A DNA stretch of 64,000 nt from Caenorhabditis remanei (GCF_010183535.1 NC_071328.1:14570001-14634000), one strand, 5' to 3'; positions 52,275-62,134 are shown, numbered from the stretch's first letter. Program-made: numbers and translations. The notes: generated by a model from the sequence alone, not told the origin.

Positions 52275-55012
52275 GTAGATTTTATTTATTTATTTTTTTT
52301 CACGACAAAATGGCTATAAAAATTCACAGAAGACTTGAACATGTCCCTCACGAGACAGTTTCAAGTAAAAAAGAGGAAAAATCTATGTAATCAACAAATA
52401 AATAAGGATGACATGGGGAAAGACAATTTGAAAGACTAAAACGGGGGCGAGCAATGTTATGGAGATGAGATCAATGGGAAATAAAGGAAGTAGGCAATTG
52501 GAGGCAGAGACAGAGAATAAATTAAGAAACTGTTCGTTTAAACAACAGGAAAGGAGGAAGAAATATTAGAACCGGGTTATAGAGGAATCAAGTAGAATAG
52601 CAAATTGAGAGGGGGAAAGGAAAGTATTTACATTGTAGGTTATGGCATTCCAATACGGAATGGTGAAAGAGAAAAAGTTATCAGATAGGGGGGAGAGATA
52701 GATAAGAGCCATGGGCCTTCTGGGAGAATCAGACAATCTGACAATGGTATTAAGGAAGGGGAAGTGAGATGCGCCAGCAATGAATTTGTAAAGTAGGAGT
52801 AATTGGGATTTGAGTCTGCGGTGTCTAATGGAGTGCATTGAGAGGAGTTCCAAGCGTTGCGAGTAAGAAGAGAAAGAGATGTTACAGCGCTGGAGCGTTA
52901 TTCTAGAGTATAATCTAAGGGTGGATTCAAGAAGTCTAGAGAGATGAGATGTGGGGGACAAACAGAAAATAACAGAACAATACTCAAGGATAGGAAGAAC
53001 GTAAGTTTTAAAAAGGAATGAGTAGAAAGCTGGATTATTTGACTTGAAAGATTTTAAGATCTGAGAGGAACGAAGTCGGGCTAGAGCCACTGTACGATTA
53101 ATATGAGCCCGGAACTTGAGATCAGGTTCAACAAGCAGGCCAAGATCACGAACGGAGTTGGAGTCAGGAATGGGAGAACCAGCAATAAAAAACTGATGAT
53201 GAGGGTTGAGTAAGCCGAAGCGAAGCAAACCTGTTTTGGAATGGGCAAGAGGAAGGAAATTGGATTCGGCCCAGTTGGAGACTAAATCAATGCCGGCTTG
53301 AAGACTGGAAGGAAGATGAGAGTAAATTTTAATATCATCAGCATAGGCAGCAACAAAAAGGTAAGGAATATCATTCAGACTGAGTAACAAATCATTGATG
53401 AACAAGATAAAGAGTAAAGGGCCCGACACGGAACCTTGAGGAACTCCAGAGGAGATAAAAGAGGAAGAGGAATCAACGAAACTGTTAACCTTAACGGAAA
53501 AAGATCTAGAGGATAGAAAGTCCGAGAACCAGGCTACAATGGTAGAGGACAAGCCAAAAGAAGAAAGCTTTTTGAGAAGAAGACTATGGGGAACTTGATC
53601 AAAAGCTTTCTGGAAATCAAAGAAGACTACATCTAGAGATTTATGAGTTTTTAAGATGATTTTGTAATTGGTTATGACCTGAACTAAGGAGGAGGCACAA
53701 GACCTTTTAGCTAGGAAACCATGTTGATGGACAGAAAGTTTATGGGCAAAATCAAGCTTGATGCGGTTACAGATGATGCGCTCGAAAATTCTAGAAAATG
53801 GATCAGTGAGAGAAATTGGGCGGTAGTTGATAGGGTAACTAGCATTACCCTTTTTTAGAACAGGGGTTACTACAGCATTCTTCCAAGAGTGAGGGACTGA
53901 AGAAGAGCGGAACGAGTCATTGAAGATGATCGAGAGGGGAAGGGAAAGAGAGGTGGCGCAATTTTTGATGAGAAGAAAGTTAGCAAGATGGGGTGAGAAA
54001 CCACATCGAGGCGGAAGTTTACGTAAAGAATTCTCAATTACCCACGGGGCAAACAGATCAGAATCATGAAGGTCAATAATATGAGATGCTGATAGGATGG
54101 GTGAGAAGGAAGAATCCGAAACATTCGGAGCTGCAGAGGGGTTTTTAAAATTAGATGTGAATGCAGTGGTGAAGATGGAGGCTTTCTCGGAGTCGATATT
54201 GACGATTCGTCCTTGATATGAAAGAGATGGTATTCCGGAAGTACTTTTTAATCTTTTCGTTATGAGGGAACGGGCTACAAGACTGTGAGGTGAGTTGAGA
54301 ATGCGTTTTTCTGTTCTGGCGTAGTTGCGACGAATAGTTTCGGTCAAATCCCTGATTCGAAGGTTGAGAGACTGGAAATCATTGAAGGAAGAACTAGGGG
54401 AGGCAAGAAGTTTAGAAAGACGACAACGAGCACGACGCAACTGGCGAATAGGGTTGGAAGGTGGCTTAGGCTTTGGTAAGGTCTTAGTAGGGGTGTGGGT
54501 TTTGATGAGATCATTTAAAATGCGAATAAACATATCGAATTTAGCAGATGGCGAGGGAAGGGTACTGAATAAGACATCCCAGTCAAGGGAAGCAAGATCA
54601 GAATTCAAGAGAGTATAATTACATTTTCTGTAGTCAAGTTGAGAGGAAAATGAAGCAGAGGCTGGATCAGGAAGAGTGGAAGCCAATGAACGGGGGAAGA
54701 CCGAGAAATTGACGCTGAAGTGGTCAGAATTCAAAAGTGGAGGGTGACAGACAGGAGGCGAGAGAACTAAATCATCAGAAGATATAACCAAATCTAAAAT
54801 GTTGGAAGAAATATTGGTGGAGCGAGTAGGAAAATCAACAAGTTGAGAGAGACCTTTAGAAAGTAAAAAATCAGAAAAGGGATGCCGGGAAGAATTATCA
54901 AGCCAATCAATGGATGGGAGGTTAAAATCTCCAATAACTAGAGCAGAGGATAGTGGAATGAGGGAGTTCAAATCTTTACTAATAATATTCAACAGAGTAT
55001 GTCTGTCGATTT
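52275..55012 (-). mobile_element. 5'-truncated CR1-like LINE retrotransposon
   Basis: Minus-strand non-LTR element. Its 3' end is near 52275-52310, where the minus strand reads an AAATAAATAAAATC tail after a roughly 270-bp 3' untranslated region. Its coding frame spans 54992-52566. Sequence similar to the missing upstream endonuclease part lies 1.7 kb further out at 56690-56812. No target duplication was identified. Confidence 0.8.
52566..54992 (-). CDS. LINE ORF2: endonuclease C-terminus and reverse transcriptase
   Basis: An 808-residue uninterrupted frame. Residues 1-95 are the C-terminal part of an apurinic-type endonuclease (ALVIGDFNLPSIDW at about 17-30, LDLVISSDD at 66-74, NSDHFSVNF at 88-96, including the catalytic SDH triad end). 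The reverse transcriptase spans about 365-625: WKNAVVTPVLKKG, NYRPISLT, VVFFDFQKAFDQV with the first catalytic Asp, SSGVPQGSVSGPLLF and the AAYADDIKIYS catalytic box at about 548-558. RDLGLLVEPDLKF and a C-terminal region with a Cys-containing segment (EYCSVIFC) follow. Motif order and spacing fit the CR1/Jockey group. The frame is open well beyond chance, so the insertion is young or the copy was recently active. It cannot move by itself as it stands, because the N-terminal endonuclease half and any ORF1 are absent at this site. The true start is unknown; the first ATG is internal to the domain. Confidence 0.9.
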   Translation of the reverse strand: MNIISKDLNSLIPLSSALVIGDFNLPSIDWLDNSSRHPFSDFLLSKGLSQLVDFPTRSTNISSNILDLVISSDDLVLSPPVCHPPLLNSDHFSVNFSVFPRSLASTLPDPASASFSSQLDYRKCNYTLLNSDLASLDWDVLFSTLPSPSAKFDMFIRILNDLIKTHTPTKTLPKPKPPSNPIRQLRRARCRLSKLLASPSSSFNDFQSLNLRIRDLTETIRRNYARTEKRILNSPHSLVARSLITKRLKSTSGIPSLSYQGRIVNIDSEKASIFTTAFTSNFKNPSAAPNVSDSSFSPILSASHIIDLHDSDLFAPWVIENSLRKLPPRCGFSPHLANFLLIKNCATSLSLPLSIIFNDSFRSSSVPHSWKNAVVTPVLKKGNASYPINYRPISLTDPFSRIFERIICNRIKLDFAHKLSVHQHGFLAKRSCASSLVQVITNYKIILKTHKSLDVVFFDFQKAFDQVPHSLLLKKLSSFGLSSTIVAWFSDFLSSRSFSVKVNSFVDSSSSFISSGVPQGSVSGPLLFILFINDLLLSLNDIPYLFVAAYADDIKIYSHLPSSLQAGIDLVSNWAESNFLPLAHSKTGLLRFGLLNPHHQFFIAGSPIPDSNSVRDLGLLVEPDLKFRAHINRTVALARLRSSQILKSFKSNNPAFYSFLFKTYVLPILEYCSVIFCLSPTSHLSRLLESTLRLYSRITLQRCNISFSSYSQRLELLSMHSIRHRRLKSQLLLLYKFIAGASHFPFLNTIVRLSDSPRRPMALIYLSPLSDNFFSFTIPYWNAITYNVNTFLSPSQFAILLDSSITRF

Positions 55013-55269
55013 ATTTGTTGCAAGCCATAACTCCGTCCGTAGTGGACCGATTTCTATGAAACCTAGATAGGTTGGTTGGAAATTTCCCTTAGATGATGCC
55101 CGAATTTTTCTTTTTTCAAAAACATCAAATTTGACGTCTTCTGGAGACGATACCGATTTCAACAGTAAAAAACGTTTAGAAAAGGTGTGTCCCGACAGGG
55201 TGGTTGAAAGCTCAAAACTACTGACTCGGTGTTTCTTGACTGCATTCTCGAGAGCGCCGCGGCCGCGCG

Positions 55270-55340
55270 TATTTGGTGTAGCGGTCTACGCAGATGACTC
55301 TCACCCATGGGGTAGTGAGTTCGTTCCCGCCAGGTCCGAA
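55270..55340 (+). repeat. tRNA-like unit
   Basis: GGTGTAGCGGTCTACGCAGA (A-box-like) followed 25 bp later by GTAGTGAGTTCGTTCCCGCC (B-box-like GTTCGTTCC). The preceding GAGAGCGCCGCGGCCGCGC block is GC-rich. Not a canonical tRNA. Confidence 0.45.
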
Positions 55341-55942
55341 AAGTTTTTTGGTTTTTTTGTTTTGATAAGAGCATAGACAGTCAGTATATGAAAGTTGTAA
55401 TTATGGTCGAGATTTTAGAACAAAATGGTGGAGTAGCTATCTTTCTGTTGACTCTGTACACACCGCTACAATTTTGTCAGAAGGGATGATTGAGGTCCAA
55501 CTTTGACGGTGTTTAAAAATTCACAATCTTACAAACACCGTGTCAGAAACTGATAGTAGTTAACAATAAACCTTTCGTCCGAATCTTCATGGGGAAGTCA
55601 TGCGGCATTGTCGCCAATCGTTTAAAAACTCAAAATGTTTTTCTTTGTTTCTTTTAGTTAGTTAGTTTTTATTCGAAATGATGGACCAAAAGCCACTAAC
55701 GCAATCACAATAGAGAAAATAAAAGAAAACGACCAGGAACTTAGTAGGTAGACATGTTAAGAGTGAGATATTTCAATGAATCAAGAAGTTTTGTTTTCTT
55801 TAAGAACTTTGAGAATTTTTTTAAGCACTCAGGTACGAATGAAAAGGATTGAAATCAAAATAGACTGAATAAGGAGCTTCTTTAACTTTTGAACTTAGAA
55901 ATATGTGAAATAGTTTTAGTTTCGAAGTATTGAGAGAAGAGA

Positions 55943-56675
55943 GGCGGCATCGCCGCCGAACAGTCCAAAATTTAGGAAGCATAACTTTGTGGATCAAACC
56001 AAACTAAAAAAGAAGATTTCCGTGTATATGAAACAAAATCTTTAAAGAATTTGGGGGAGGGAGGCGGCATCGCCGCTGATAAGTCAAAATCTTCAAAAGA
56101 ATACTTTAAACGCATCTTTTGAAGATGAGAAAAGGAAATTCTCTTTTGGTAAAAGGTTTCTCAGTCAGGCAAAGAACACATTCCCTGTATTTAGTACAGT
56201 TAATTCTGAGACCCGTGATTTCTGAATGAGGAACTTTGTCGTAGCTCTGTTACCTTCAAAAAAGAAGCAAATTCTAGAATAAGAATTTGTTTAAATATGG
56301 CCTTAGTTTGCCATATTTGTCATATTCAGAGGAGGGTGGCGGCATCGCCGCCGATCAATCAAAAGTTGAAACTTTATATTTAGAGGATCACCTGCCTTTT
56401 GATGAGGGGAAAATAGAGTTACCAAGTTCCTGTTCTTCTACAGTAATTTGTCGAAATCTTATCAGAAAAGTAGGAGTGTTTAAATTGTTCTCTCTGGAAC
56501 GGGTTGCTCAGCTAATAAAAACTACCAACAATCGAAGAAAAGTTATAGGATCAGAAGAGAAAGAGAATTCTGATACCCCGATTGTTTGAACCATGTGAGA
56601 AGCGCCGCAGGCGCTGTATCACCTAGAAGGGTGGTGTTGAGAAGGAGGTTCAGTCGCCGTTAGGCGACGTGAACC
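55943..56675. repeat. series of GC-rich hairpins
   Basis: GGCGGCATCGCCGCC occurs at 55943-55957 and 56338-56352, with a one-base variant at 56063-56077. AGCGCCGCAGGCGCT lies at 56601-56615. A longer stem (GGTTCA, GTCGCC, GTTA loop, GGCGAC, then TGAACC) spans 56647-56675. Each stands out from AT-rich surroundings. Confidence 0.8.
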
Positions 56676-56689
56676 GACTGGTGTGTAAT

Positions 56690-56812
56690 AAGGGAGGAGA
56701 GTTCGGAAGATTTGCAATCAGGAGGACGATAAACAAGTATTAAGGTAAATGAAGAGAATTTTTGCTGGTTCCAACTAGAGGATGAGGGGGAGACAAGACA
56801 AATCACGGGCAT
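56690..56812 (-). pseudogene. detached LINE endonuclease fragment
   Basis: The minus strand reads MPVICLVSPSSSSSWNQQKF, then SSFTLILVYRPPDCKSSELS. LVYRPP is the conserved motif that precedes the GDFN motif in CR1-like endonucleases, which is exactly the part missing from the LINE at 52.3-55.0 kb. The frame stops just beyond. It is probably the other half of the same or a sister insertion. Confidence 0.7.
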
Positions 56813-57390
56813 AGAACTCGTCGAGATCTACATTTTGGTGCAGTGGCGTATATACAGCCGATTTGGAATTCCATGTGAACAGGCTTTACCAAATTGAACG
56901 TTTGAGAGTTTATAACTCGGCTCGCAGACACATTTAGCAGGTGTTGACTGCAAAAATGGACTCCCCGTACTCGAAAATACCTATAGGTCGTTTGAAAGTG
57001 GCGTCTCCAAAGACTTTCCTTGTGACACATTGTTGTATATTTGAAATGAAATTTCACTGTAATATGTCAGTGCTAAATAGTATGATGTTCACACATCTCT
57101 AGTACAATTTTGTAGAAGCATCTGAAGTTTGAACACCGCCTCCTATAATGTAACAAAAATGACGGGTTTTTGTACAATTCAAGTACATGGGCAAATGTAC
57201 AAGCCGTTTGAAAAGATTCTGGTGCGACTAAAAGTGTGTCTGATTTTGCAAGACAAGAAAAATTTGAAGAACGCAAACTTAATTTGACGTGAGAACTGCA
57301 ATTGTATCATTGTTTAGTCATTAAAGGTTTTTAAAGTTTCTAGAACGAGCCCAGTTTTTTGAAATGAACTCTTGTGCACGTCGAAAACAC
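56813..57390. other. intergenic, no gene seen
   Basis: It starts with GAACTCGTCGAGATCTAC, half of the hairpin repeat seen at 39.3 kb. The remainder is unassigned. Confidence 0.4.
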
Positions 57391-57392
57391 AC

Positions 57393-57398
57393 TTTATT
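57393..57398 (-). terminator. polyadenylation signal of the 57.4-58.1 kb gene
   Basis: AATAAA on the minus strand, 12 nt after the TGA stop. The same AATTGAATAAA context follows all four paralogues. Confidence 0.7.
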
Positions 57399-57409
57399 CA
57401 ATTCAAAAT

Positions 57410-58142
57410 TCATGTCATGATAAGACCAATAGCAAGAGACAAAAAAGCCATTGGCATGGATGCAGATGAAACAGCTTTCTCGCCTTCCTTTGACTCCGCA
57501 TCACCGGTACACAACTGACCGATGGTTCCACTTCCACTAGAGCATTGAGTTCCAGGTTCTCCCTGCTTGAAATTCGATTTTTTAGCTTCGGAGTTTCTGA
57601 AAACGTTTGTCGCTTGACGGCTAGTAACGATGGAGCACAGTTGACTGCTCGAAAAAAGGTTTTTAAAAACTCACTTAGGTCCCATGAGACAAATGAATAT
57701 TCGGCCGCATTTTGGCATAAGATATCCGCATGCATACTTGGTTTGAAGTGGATCGAAGATAGCCGATTGTATGATATTCGGTCTCACTCTATAAGTTGCC
57801 TCGTCGCAAGACACAACGACATAGTCGGCGCCGGGAGTCGTCCATTTGTCGCAAGTCAGCTTCTCAATTTTACTCTCCAGAGTGTGGTCCCAAGTCACAT
57901 CATGCATGTTTGCTATTTTCTTCTCTAACGCTAATTTTAGTCTTCTTTCGTTAACTTTGCTGATGCGCCAAGAGTTGATCTGCTCATCAGTTACAAATTG
58001 TGCTGAAAGTTTCATTCATTCTACCAGTTTACAATTATTTTGTAGCTCCTCCCACTTTTAAGATATTTGCCTTTAAAGTTAGAAGACGGGACTCACCAGA
58101 AGCGAAGAGGAGAAGGAGTGCGATTCCGATCGAATAGTTCAT
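57410..58142 (-). CDS. secreted, probably GPI-anchored short CAP-like protein, paralogue 1
   Basis: Three exons: 58142-58097, 58002-57675 and 57596-57410, joining in phase to 186 residues. Exon 1 encodes the signal peptide MNYSIGIALLLLFAS. Exon 2 has RRLKLALEKKIANMHDVTWD, TLESKIEKLTCDKW, GADYVVVSCDE and DPLQTKYACGY, ending ICLMGPK. The first and last motifs resemble the start (NxHR...ASNMxxMxWDxxLE...C) and end (TKIGCG...CxYGP) of CAP/SCP domains. The middle, with the usual HxTQ(M/V)VW block, is absent, so the domain is shortened or degenerate. Exon 3 is a Gly/Ser linker with Cys, then ASMPMAFLSLAIGLIMT, a hydrophobic end typical of GPI attachment. It is the most diverged copy: it lacks the NSP(D/H)VL segment of the others and has a shorter linker. 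The function is unknown; the CAP assignment is an inference. Confidence 0.8.
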
Positions 58143-58262
58143 CAATTGCTCGTTAGACTTCTTTTTCGATTGAGTGAATGAGTTGAGAACTGACTTCTCT
58201 TGTCGAATTCTTCCTCCTATATACGCAAAATTTTGAGATCTTATCAGGCTTATCAGATTAAA
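58143..58262 (-). promoter_or_regulatory. promoter of paralogue 1
   Basis: Minus strand: paired CTGATAAG sites (58242-58258), TATATA (58219-58224) about 80 bp before the ATG, and the leader GAAGAGAAGTCAGTT shared in part with the other copies. Similarity to the other promoters ends near 58265, where MITE sequence begins. Confidence 0.6.
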
Positions 58263-58284
58263 CTTTCTGGGAAAAAAGAGAAAC

Positions 58285-58690
58285 CAAAAAACTTGGACTA
58301 ACGTATTTCGGAAATTCCACAGTTACGGAATGACGGAAGTCGGAAGTAAAATTTCTTATCCGGAAGTCGGAAGTCGGAATGATAAAAATGCCCAGAAGTC
58401 GGAAGTCGCAATTCCATGCAACTTTGGTTCCCAGCAGAGTTGCATGGATTTCCGACTTCCGACTTCCGACTTCCGGATAAGGAATTTTACTTCCGACTTC
58501 CGTCATTCCGTAACTGTGGAATTTCCAAATAGTATATTTTGCAGAAATACTTGAAAAAATGGTCTAAAAGGAGAGAATATTAGCTTTTCTTCATCCAAAA
58601 CCTAATTTTCCACTGATTTTCGCCAATTCCGACTTCCGACTTCCGGATGTTTTTCACTTCCGACTTCCGGATAAGAAATTTTCACTTCCA
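58285..58690. mobile_element. two ACTTCCG-type hAT-like MITE pieces head to head
   Basis: 58285-58432 ends ATTCCATGCAACTTTGG. Directly after it CAGAGTTGCATGGATTTCCG starts a second piece (58435-58690). The internal blocks GGAATGACGGAAGTCGG and CCGACTTCCGTCATTCC mirror each other around 58435. Neither has both proper ends. Confidence 0.75.
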
Positions 58691-59345
58691 GTGCTAAAAG
58701 AGCGAATATTTTCGGTAAAATTTTGGGCCCGTTATATTCATTTAACAATATGAACTACAAATTTTAATAGCAATTACAAGCTAAAAAAAACTAGCAAACA
58801 CACAAAAATCTCTATAAATTATATCAAAACCGAATTTTGACAAAAATAGAACCTGAAACGCTGTTTTTTAAAAAGAATACTACTTCACAATCAAAAATTC
58901 ACAATAAACCCAATAAAACTATTGAAAAATGGTCTACAATCCCAAAAAAAGGTAAAAATCTCTAACGAGGATAACGGAGTGCCGAAATTCCCTATTTAGA
59001 AGCGAAATTAAAACAACGCTGCAACACAGTGGCATGCGGTGGTGAGTCTAGAAACTCAAGACTTGATTCGAGCATCCCGCTCAGCCCCTGATCAATAACT
59101 CGCTGAAATTATTCCAGAATGCTTCACCTCGTTCCTTCATGGCATTTCCTTTGAAATACGGATATTTCACTTTTGACATTTGACCCGAACACCAACTATT
59201 TCACGTACTATTCCACTTATAAAAGGTATTGTATCAGAAATTGTACAGCTGGAAGTTCGTGCTCCAACCTGCTCGGCAGGAAAAAAAATCGGAAAGCGTA
59301 AGACGGAATCCCACTCAATACCTGATCAATAATCCAAAAAAAAAC
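58691..59345. other. intergenic, no gene seen
   Basis: AT-rich, without recognised repeats or exons. Confidence 0.4.
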
Positions 59346-59347
59346 TC

Positions 59348-59353
59348 TTTATT
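59348..59353 (-). terminator. polyadenylation signal of paralogue 2
   Basis: AATAAA on the minus strand, 12 nt after the stop codon. Confidence 0.7.
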
Positions 59354-59364
59354 CAATTCAAAAT

Positions 59365-60172
59365 CTATGTCATGATAAAACCGAAAGCAAGAGACAAAAG
59401 AGCCATTGGCGTGGATGCAGAGGATGCAGCTTCTTCGCCATCCTTCGATCCTTTTGACTCCACATCACCGTCTCCTGACTTCTTGTCTGATTGATTCTCA
59501 ACAGCACCACCACTACCACCGCCCATACACAATCCACTGGATCCATCACCACCAGAGCATCCAGTTCCAGGGGATCCACGCTTGATATCCGACTCTTTAA
59601 CTGGGGAGTTTCTGAAAATGTTTGTGGAGTACAGTTGACTGCTCCAATAAACTCACTTGGGTCCCATGAGACACATGCCTGTTTTGCCATCGCACATTGT
59701 AGCGAGGTTTGCGCAAGCAACCTTGGTTTGAAGCGGGTGGAACAGTGGAGATTTCATGAGATCTCCTCCCCCAGTTTTCGATTCCAATGCTATTACAGCT
59801 CTTAATATCTCGAGCAAACCGAAAACGACATAGTCCGTGCCGGGAGACGTCAACTCGTCGCAAGTCATTTTTTTAACTTTACTCTCCAAAGTTCGGTCGA
59901 AAGTCACTTCTTGCATGTTTGCTATTTCATTTCGTTTCGCCACTTTAAGTCTGGCCTTGTTGAGCTCGTTGATCTGCTCACGGATGTCCAGCACATTGTG
60001 GCTGTTCCGTTTAACGCCAGAGACGGATTGCGCTGAAAATTTGAATCATTTTACCAGTTGACAACTTTTTGGTAGCGCCGTCCACTTTTGAGTTATGTGC
60101 CGTTAAAATTGAAAGACAGGACTCACCAGAAGCGAATAGGAGCAGAAGTGCGATTCCGATCGAATTGTTCAT
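59365..60172 (-). CDS. secreted, probably GPI-anchored short CAP-like protein, paralogue 2
   Basis: Exons 60172-60127, 60032-59657 and 59611-59365 join in phase to 222 residues. Signal peptide MNNSIGIALLLLFAS. The CAP-like part reads VKRNSHNVLDIREQINELNK, ARLKVAKRNEIANMQEVTFD, LESKVKKMTCDELTSPGTDY, HPLQTKVACANL and MCLMGPK. Exon 3 begins NSPVKESDIKRGSPGTGCSG, has LCMGGG and a Ser/Asp/Glu/Lys linker (KKSGDGDVESKGSKDGEEAA), and ends TPMALLSLAFGFIMT, a GPI-type hydrophobic tail. Relative to paralogue 1 it gains an extra 16-residue loop (ILRAVIALESKTGGGD) before HPLQT. It is divergent from paralogue 3 across a 322-bp spacer. The function is unknown; surface location is inferred from both ends. 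Confidence 0.83.
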
Positions 60173-60494
60173 CGGCCGTTCGTTTGATGCCGTTTTCGGC
60201 TGAGGGAATTGAATTCCAAACTGACTTCTCTTCTTGAATTCCTCATCTTATATACGGAAAATTTTGAGATCTTATCATTCTTATCAGATTGAACTCTGAG
60301 AAAAAAATAAAGAGGTGAAAAAAATTCATCCCACGTAAAACTTCGTTATTTTGATTTTTTTCCTCTTTATTTTTTCTCAGAAAGTTCAATCTGATAAGAG
60401 TGATAAGATCTTGAAATGTTTCGTATATAAGAGGAGGAATTCGAGAAGAGAAGTCAGTTTGGAATTCCAATCACTCAGTCGAAGACCAACATCG
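60173..60494. promoter_or_regulatory. palindromic bidirectional promoter of paralogues 2 and 3
   Basis: The spacer is an inverted repeat around about 60335. Each half has AGAAAGTTCAATCTGATAAG or a close variant, a second TGATAAGATCT, a TATATAA box (60248-60254 minus, 60424-60430 plus) and GAATTCGAGAAGAGAAG or a close variant. TGATAAG is the binding consensus of intestinal GATA factors such as ELT-2 in C. elegans (established); its use here is inferred. Confidence 0.75.
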
Positions 60495-61298
60495 ATGAAC
60501 AATTCGATCGGAATCGCTCTTCTGCTCCTCTTCGCTTCTGGTGAGTTCCGTCTTTTAACTTTAAAGGTGCATAACTCAAAAGCGGACAAAGCTACCAAAA
60601 TGTTGCAAACTGGTAAAATAGATAACATTTTCAGCGCAATCCGTCGCTGGCGTCAAACGGAACAGCCCCGATGTGCTGAGCAACCGCGACCTCGTCAACA
60701 GTCTCAACAAGCAAAGACTTATAGTGGCGAGACAAGATCAAATAGCAAACATGCATGATGTGACTTACGACGACACTCTGGAGAATAAATTGAAAAAGAT
60801 GACTTGCGACGACTTGGCGTCTCCCGGCTCCGACTACGTCGTTTTCAATTATTTGGATTTAATTTTTCAAGATTCAGATCCCATGAAAACGCCACAGTAC
60901 CATCCGCTTCAAACCAAGATTGGATGCGGACCCCCCGCCGCAGTGTGCGGTGACCAGCATATCATGTGTCTCATGGGACCAAAGTGAGTTTATTGGAGTA
61001 ATCCACTGTGCTCCATCGAGTTGTGACTAGCAGTCAATCGGCTAAAATTTTCAGAAACTCCCCAGTCAAAGAGTCGGATATCAAGCATGGATCCCCCGGA
61101 ACTGGATGCTCTGGTGGTGATGGATCCAGTGGATTGTGTATGGGTGGTGGTGGTGGTGCTGTGAAGAATCAATCAGACAAGAAGTCAGGAGACAGTGATG
61201 TGGAGTCGAAAGGATCGAAGGATGGCGAAGAAGCTGCATCCTCTGCAGCCATGCCAATGGCTCTCTTGTCGCTTGCTCTTGGTATTATCATGGCATAG
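60495..61298 (+). CDS. secreted, probably GPI-anchored short CAP-like protein, paralogue 3
   Basis: Exons 60495-60540, 60635-60983 and 61055-61298 join in phase to 212 residues. Signal peptide MNNSIGIALLLLFAS. The CAP-like part reads NSPDVLSNRDLVNSLNKQRL, IANMHDVTYDDTLENKLKKM, TCDDLASPGSDYVVF, YHPLQTKIGCGPP and MCLMGPK. The third exon has GSPGTGCSGGDGSSGLCMGG, a Gly run, a Ser/Asp/Lys linker (SDKKSGDSDVESKGSKDGEE) and the tail AAMPMALLSLALGIIMA. Six Cys lie in the mature chain. The intron positions are identical to those of paralogues 1 and 2. AATAAA follows 11 nt after the stop. The function is unknown; CAP relationship and GPI anchoring are inferred. Confidence 0.84.
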
Positions 61299-61309
61299 AT
61301 TTTGAATTG

Positions 61310-61315
61310 AATAAA
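61310..61315 (+). terminator. polyadenylation signal of paralogue 3
   Basis: AATAAA in the shared context GAATTGAATAAA, 12 nt after TAG. Confidence 0.7.
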
Positions 61316-61862
61316 AGGTTTATTTTTGGATTATTTATTGAAATTGTGATTTCAGATGATTCCTTCGCAAATCTCCTCTCAGGAATAATATACTTTTTAG
61401 AATTCAACAATTATTCTCTGGAAGTCAAATTAAACAATTACGCCTCTTTCATTTATTTCCCGTGCCTGCAGTTCCATCTTCTATCAGTACTCCTCAGAAC
61501 AGAGCGTCTGCTAATCCAGTTTTGGAAGAGCTCAATCAGAAAGATCGCGATATTCGCGGTGTAAACTAGATTTGAAAGTTTTTGAGTTGAATCATGAGAT
61601 TTTAAAAGTATTTCTCATACTTGCAAACCGGGTCGAAACGGACCGCCGCGTATCTCGCTCGAAACGCAATATTATGAGCTGAAAACTATACCAAAATGTG
61701 TATCTCGACGAGTTGTCCTTGACTTGCTAAAGCTCGGATGACCATTCGTTAATGTGCCGTGGGCCGGGAAAAAGTGCCAAAAAACGCGAAAATTACCATA
61801 AATCCATTCTAGGCTGGCCCGCGACACAGTAACCCAAACTACAGTGGCCAAGTTACAGTGAC
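61316..61862. other. intergenic repeat debris
   Basis: A CATACTTGCAAACCGGGTCG fragment (61617) looks like the left end of a hAT-like MITE. ACCAAAATGTGTATCTCGAC (61689) and TTACAGTGACC (61853) belong to the short repeats seen at 26-28 and 39 kb. No gene. Confidence 0.5.
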
Positions 61863-62126
61863 CATACTTGTAAAACGGGCCGACACGGGCCGACACGGGC
61901 CGGCTCGTAACTCGCGTCAAACTCAATATTGTGCAAAAAAAACGCGAAAATTACCAAAAAACCTATCTAGACGGCCCGCGGCACATAAACAATTAGCCAT
62001 CCGGTCCGTATTATATCAGGAAGGTAGATCTCGCAGAGATCTACATTTTGGTATATTTTTCAGCTCATAATATTGAGTTTGACGCGAGTTACGAGCCGGC
62101 CCGTGTCGGCCCGGTTTACAAGTATG
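61863..62126. mobile_element. hAT-like MITE, CATACTTGT ends
   Basis: Termini CATACTTGTAAA and TTTACAAGTATG. The perfect 8-bp duplication ACAGTGAC lies at 61855-61862 and 62127-62134. Arms continue with ACGGGCCGACACGGGCC and GGCCCGTGTCGGCCCGG, then GTTACGAGCCGGC on the right. It inserted into an older TTACAGTGACCAAG repeat. Confidence 0.9.
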
Positions 62127-62134
62127 ACAGTGAC

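Larger units (their letters stand above)
55013..56689. other. segment separating LINE body and endonuclease fragment
   Basis: No gene recognised. It contains a tRNA-like unit (55275-55339), an AATGATGGACCAAAAGCC tract near 55677, three GGCGGCATCGCCGCC palindromes and two other GC-rich hairpins. It may be an insertion into the LINE or unrelated DNA between two fragments. Confidence 0.45.

Noticed and set aside
52136..52390. 84-codon plus-strand frame starting MPYLVLEDLKKAAEF
   Set aside because: It ends inside the LINE tail, has no domain and no splice signals; kept only as an unassigned frame.
57545..57928. 127-codon plus-strand frame
   Set aside because: It is the antisense shadow of paralogue 1, whose minus-strand exons have signal peptide, splice sites and homologues.
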